A stretch of DNA of 9,736 bases from an uncultured Caryophanales bacterium (GTDB lineage Bacteria; Bacillota_I; Bacilli_A; RF39; UBA660): the NCBI GenBank assembly GCA_947169395.1, contig CAMVPJ010000040.1:1-9736 (forward strand), written 5' to 3'. Made by a program: the position numbers and the translations under genes. Below are positions 8,745 to 9,736 of this stretch, one piece after another. The notes under the pieces are model-generated. The model saw only the letters and a list, made by a program, of their open reading frames with translations. It was not told where the DNA came from and ran no database searches. Every line of letters starts with the position of its first letter. The stretch's first letter is position 1.

Positions 8745-9434
8745 AACTAACTTTTTAAAGTCATCATAATAAACTAAATCATCTATTGAATATTCATTAA
8801 ATACTTCTTCAAAACTACCATTATTAAATGTATCAGATACAGTATTATAAAAATCTTCATTTCTAATATCAGAGTTCAAATCATAAGTAATAAAATCTTC
8901 ATTATTACAGTTATTACTATTGTTATTCTTACTATTCATAAGTTCTTTTTCTAAACAATGTAAACTAGGCAATTCTTTATGTTTTTTCTGATACTTTTCA
9001 TAACCTCTAATAATCATTCTAATTACATTATAATATTCTTTTTTTCTTTTTAAGAAATTCTTCATATGTTTTAAGTAATCTTTATTATTATAATACATTA
9101 TAGCTTTATAATCATAAGGTGGAACTAACATCATATTATATCCAACTAAATACTTCATTAAATTCTGAGATTTAACAAGCTCTTTTGCTATCTTAACATC
9201 ATTTTTATATAATACTCTAAACCTTTGATTATTAAGTTCATCATCCATAATTACAACATCACCATTATAACCATATGTATTATAAAAATCATTAACTACT
9301 CCTTTGTTATCATCTCTAATATCATTGGAGTTATAAAACTTAGTAGTATACTTTGATAATTCATCATAAGTACCTGACTTAATTATTTTATATTGCTCAC
9401 ACTTTTTACCACGTGCAATAACTAAATGAAACAT
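8730..9434 (-). CDS. Hypothetical protein, 234 aa
   Basis: An intact ORF from ATG 9434 to TAG 8730, in its own transcription unit with a perfect-consensus promoter and an intrinsic terminator. The start is supported by GGTGAT 3 nt upstream, a weaker SD matching the 5' part of the anti-SD complement. The protein looks soluble. A mixed N-terminal domain (about 1-105) contains VVIMDDELNNQRFRVLY; a basic, tyrosine-rich helical part (about 110-155) contains NFLKRKKEYYNVIRMIIRGY; an asparagine-rich low-complexity linker (167-178) follows; the C-terminal tail is acidic (FEEVFNEYSIDDLVYYDDF). No signal peptide, membrane span or catalytic motif is evident and I do not recognise the family. It lies beside gltX but is not in its operon. 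Confidence 0.85.
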   Translation of the reverse strand: MFHLVIARGKKCEQYKIIKSGTYDELSKYTTKFYNSNDIRDDNKGVVNDFYNTYGYNGDVVIMDDELNNQRFRVLYKNDVKIAKELVKSQNLMKYLVGYNMMLVPPYDYKAIMYYNNKDYLKHMKNFLKRKKEYYNVIRMIIRGYEKYQKKHKELPSLHCLEKELMNSKNNNSNNCNNEDFITYDLNSDIRNEDFYNTVSDTFNNGSFEEVFNEYSIDDLVYYDDFKKLVKSGY

Positions 9435-9455
9435 AATATCACCAACTTGGGCTTT

Positions 9456-9484
9456 ATTATATACTATTATTTTTATTATGTCAA
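9456..9484 (-). promoter_or_regulatory. Perfect-consensus promoter of the 234-aa gene
   Basis: Minus-strand TTGACA (9479-9484), exactly 17 bp, TATAAT (9456-9461). The start near 9449 gives a leader of about 15 nt. A small palindrome CCAA-C-TTGG (9442-9450) lies at the predicted start site. The -35 begins 2 bp after the stop of the preceding gene. Confidence 0.8.
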
Positions 9485-9486
9485 AA

Positions 9487-9648
9487 TCATCTTTTACGTT
9501 TTCTTAATCTTTTAAATCTTCTTTTACTCTTTTTTAGTTTTATCTTAATCCAAATAATAAATATAATGATTATAATAGGTATTAATAATAAGTAATAATT
9601 ATAGTACTTGATATCTTTATCCAAGTATACTTTATACGTATCAAGCAC
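9487..9648 (-). pseudogene. C-terminal membrane segment of a membrane protein, frame-shifted from the upstream frame
   Basis: The minus-strand frame ending TGA (9487-9489) is open from 9684, with no ATG; the first plausible start is GTG 9648 (53 aa). It encodes a short polar part (DTYKVYLDKDIKYYNYY), one very hydrophobic helix (LLLIPIIIIIFIIWI) and a strongly basic tail (KKSKRRFKRLRKRKR), the pattern of a C-terminal anchor with a cytoplasmic tail. The frame open from the window edge (9656-9736) stops just beforehand and overlaps it by up to about 29 nt. A single-base shift would join the two into one gene. Options are a decayed gene, a sequencing or assembly indel, a recoding shift, or a separate small membrane protein with a GTG start. 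Confidence 0.4.
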
Positions 9649-9655
9649 TTCATTG

Positions 9656-9736
9656 TTATATTCCCATCTTTGACAGTTTACTGGTCACAACATCTGTTTT
9701 AGCTAGATTTTCTCTAGTTTTTTTATATTTTACTAT
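9656..9736 (-). CDS. 3' end of an unidentified gene (runs off window)
   Basis: The minus-strand frame is open from the window edge for 26 codons to TAA (9656-9658), ending TSKLSKMGI. It is too short to identify. It is polar (KYKKTRENLAKTDVV) and may be the upstream part of the membrane protein whose C-terminus is encoded in the next frame, or the genuine end of a separate gene. Confidence 0.35.
   Translation of the reverse strand: MVKYKKTRENLAKTDVVTSKLSKMGI

Overview
The window is very AT-rich and every convincing gene lies on the minus strand, so the text below reads it from high to low coordinates. Shine-Dalgarno sites (AAGGAGG-like), sigma70/sigmaA-type promoters with 17-bp spacers, TGG for tryptophan, a clostridial-style GluRS with an N-terminal extension and a Y-family polymerase of the HIDVNNAFLSW type point to a low-GC Bacillota or Mollicutes-related gut-type bacterium using the standard code. 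The exact lineage cannot be read from the sequence.

Right part (about 5200-9736), chromosomal backbone: the 3' end of an apparently frame-disrupted membrane-protein gene (9487-9736); an unrecognised 234-aa gene behind a perfect-consensus promoter (8730-9434); gltX with its own promoter and terminator (7028-8662); a DNA polymerase IV-like dinB whose promoter spacer is filled by a 20-bp dyad (5750-6952); tRNA-Cys(GCA) with an extended -10 promoter and a strong terminator (5597-5670); and a 91-aa CxxC-containing unknown (5215-5490) starting just below that terminator.

Left part (1 to about 5165), one end of a mobilizable element: a large serine recombinase (3012-4985), a non-coding or small-ORF region full of hairpins that is the best oriT candidate (about 2640-3000), a MobV/Mob_Pre relaxase (1280-2629), then a two-gene cargo operon of unknown function (251-1222 and 1-214, the latter running off the edge). 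Recombinase plus MobV relaxase is the arrangement of Tn4451-type mobilizable transposons (TnpX and TnpZ). No type IV secretion genes are visible, so the element would need a helper for transfer. Its recombinase end probably lies between about 5095 and 5600; the other end is outside the window.

The most interesting signal is upstream of the recombinase. A TTGAAC-17-TATAAT promoter is followed by an SD and a 16-codon leader ORF. The end of that ORF lies inside the 5' arm of a strong intrinsic terminator, which sits only about 30 nt before the recombinase ATG. This is the layout of a translation-controlled transcription attenuator, here placed in front of an excision/integration enzyme. Other points of interest are the dyad in the dinB promoter, a small GC-richer island with a 41-codon ORF inside the putative oriT, and the unknown cargo operon.
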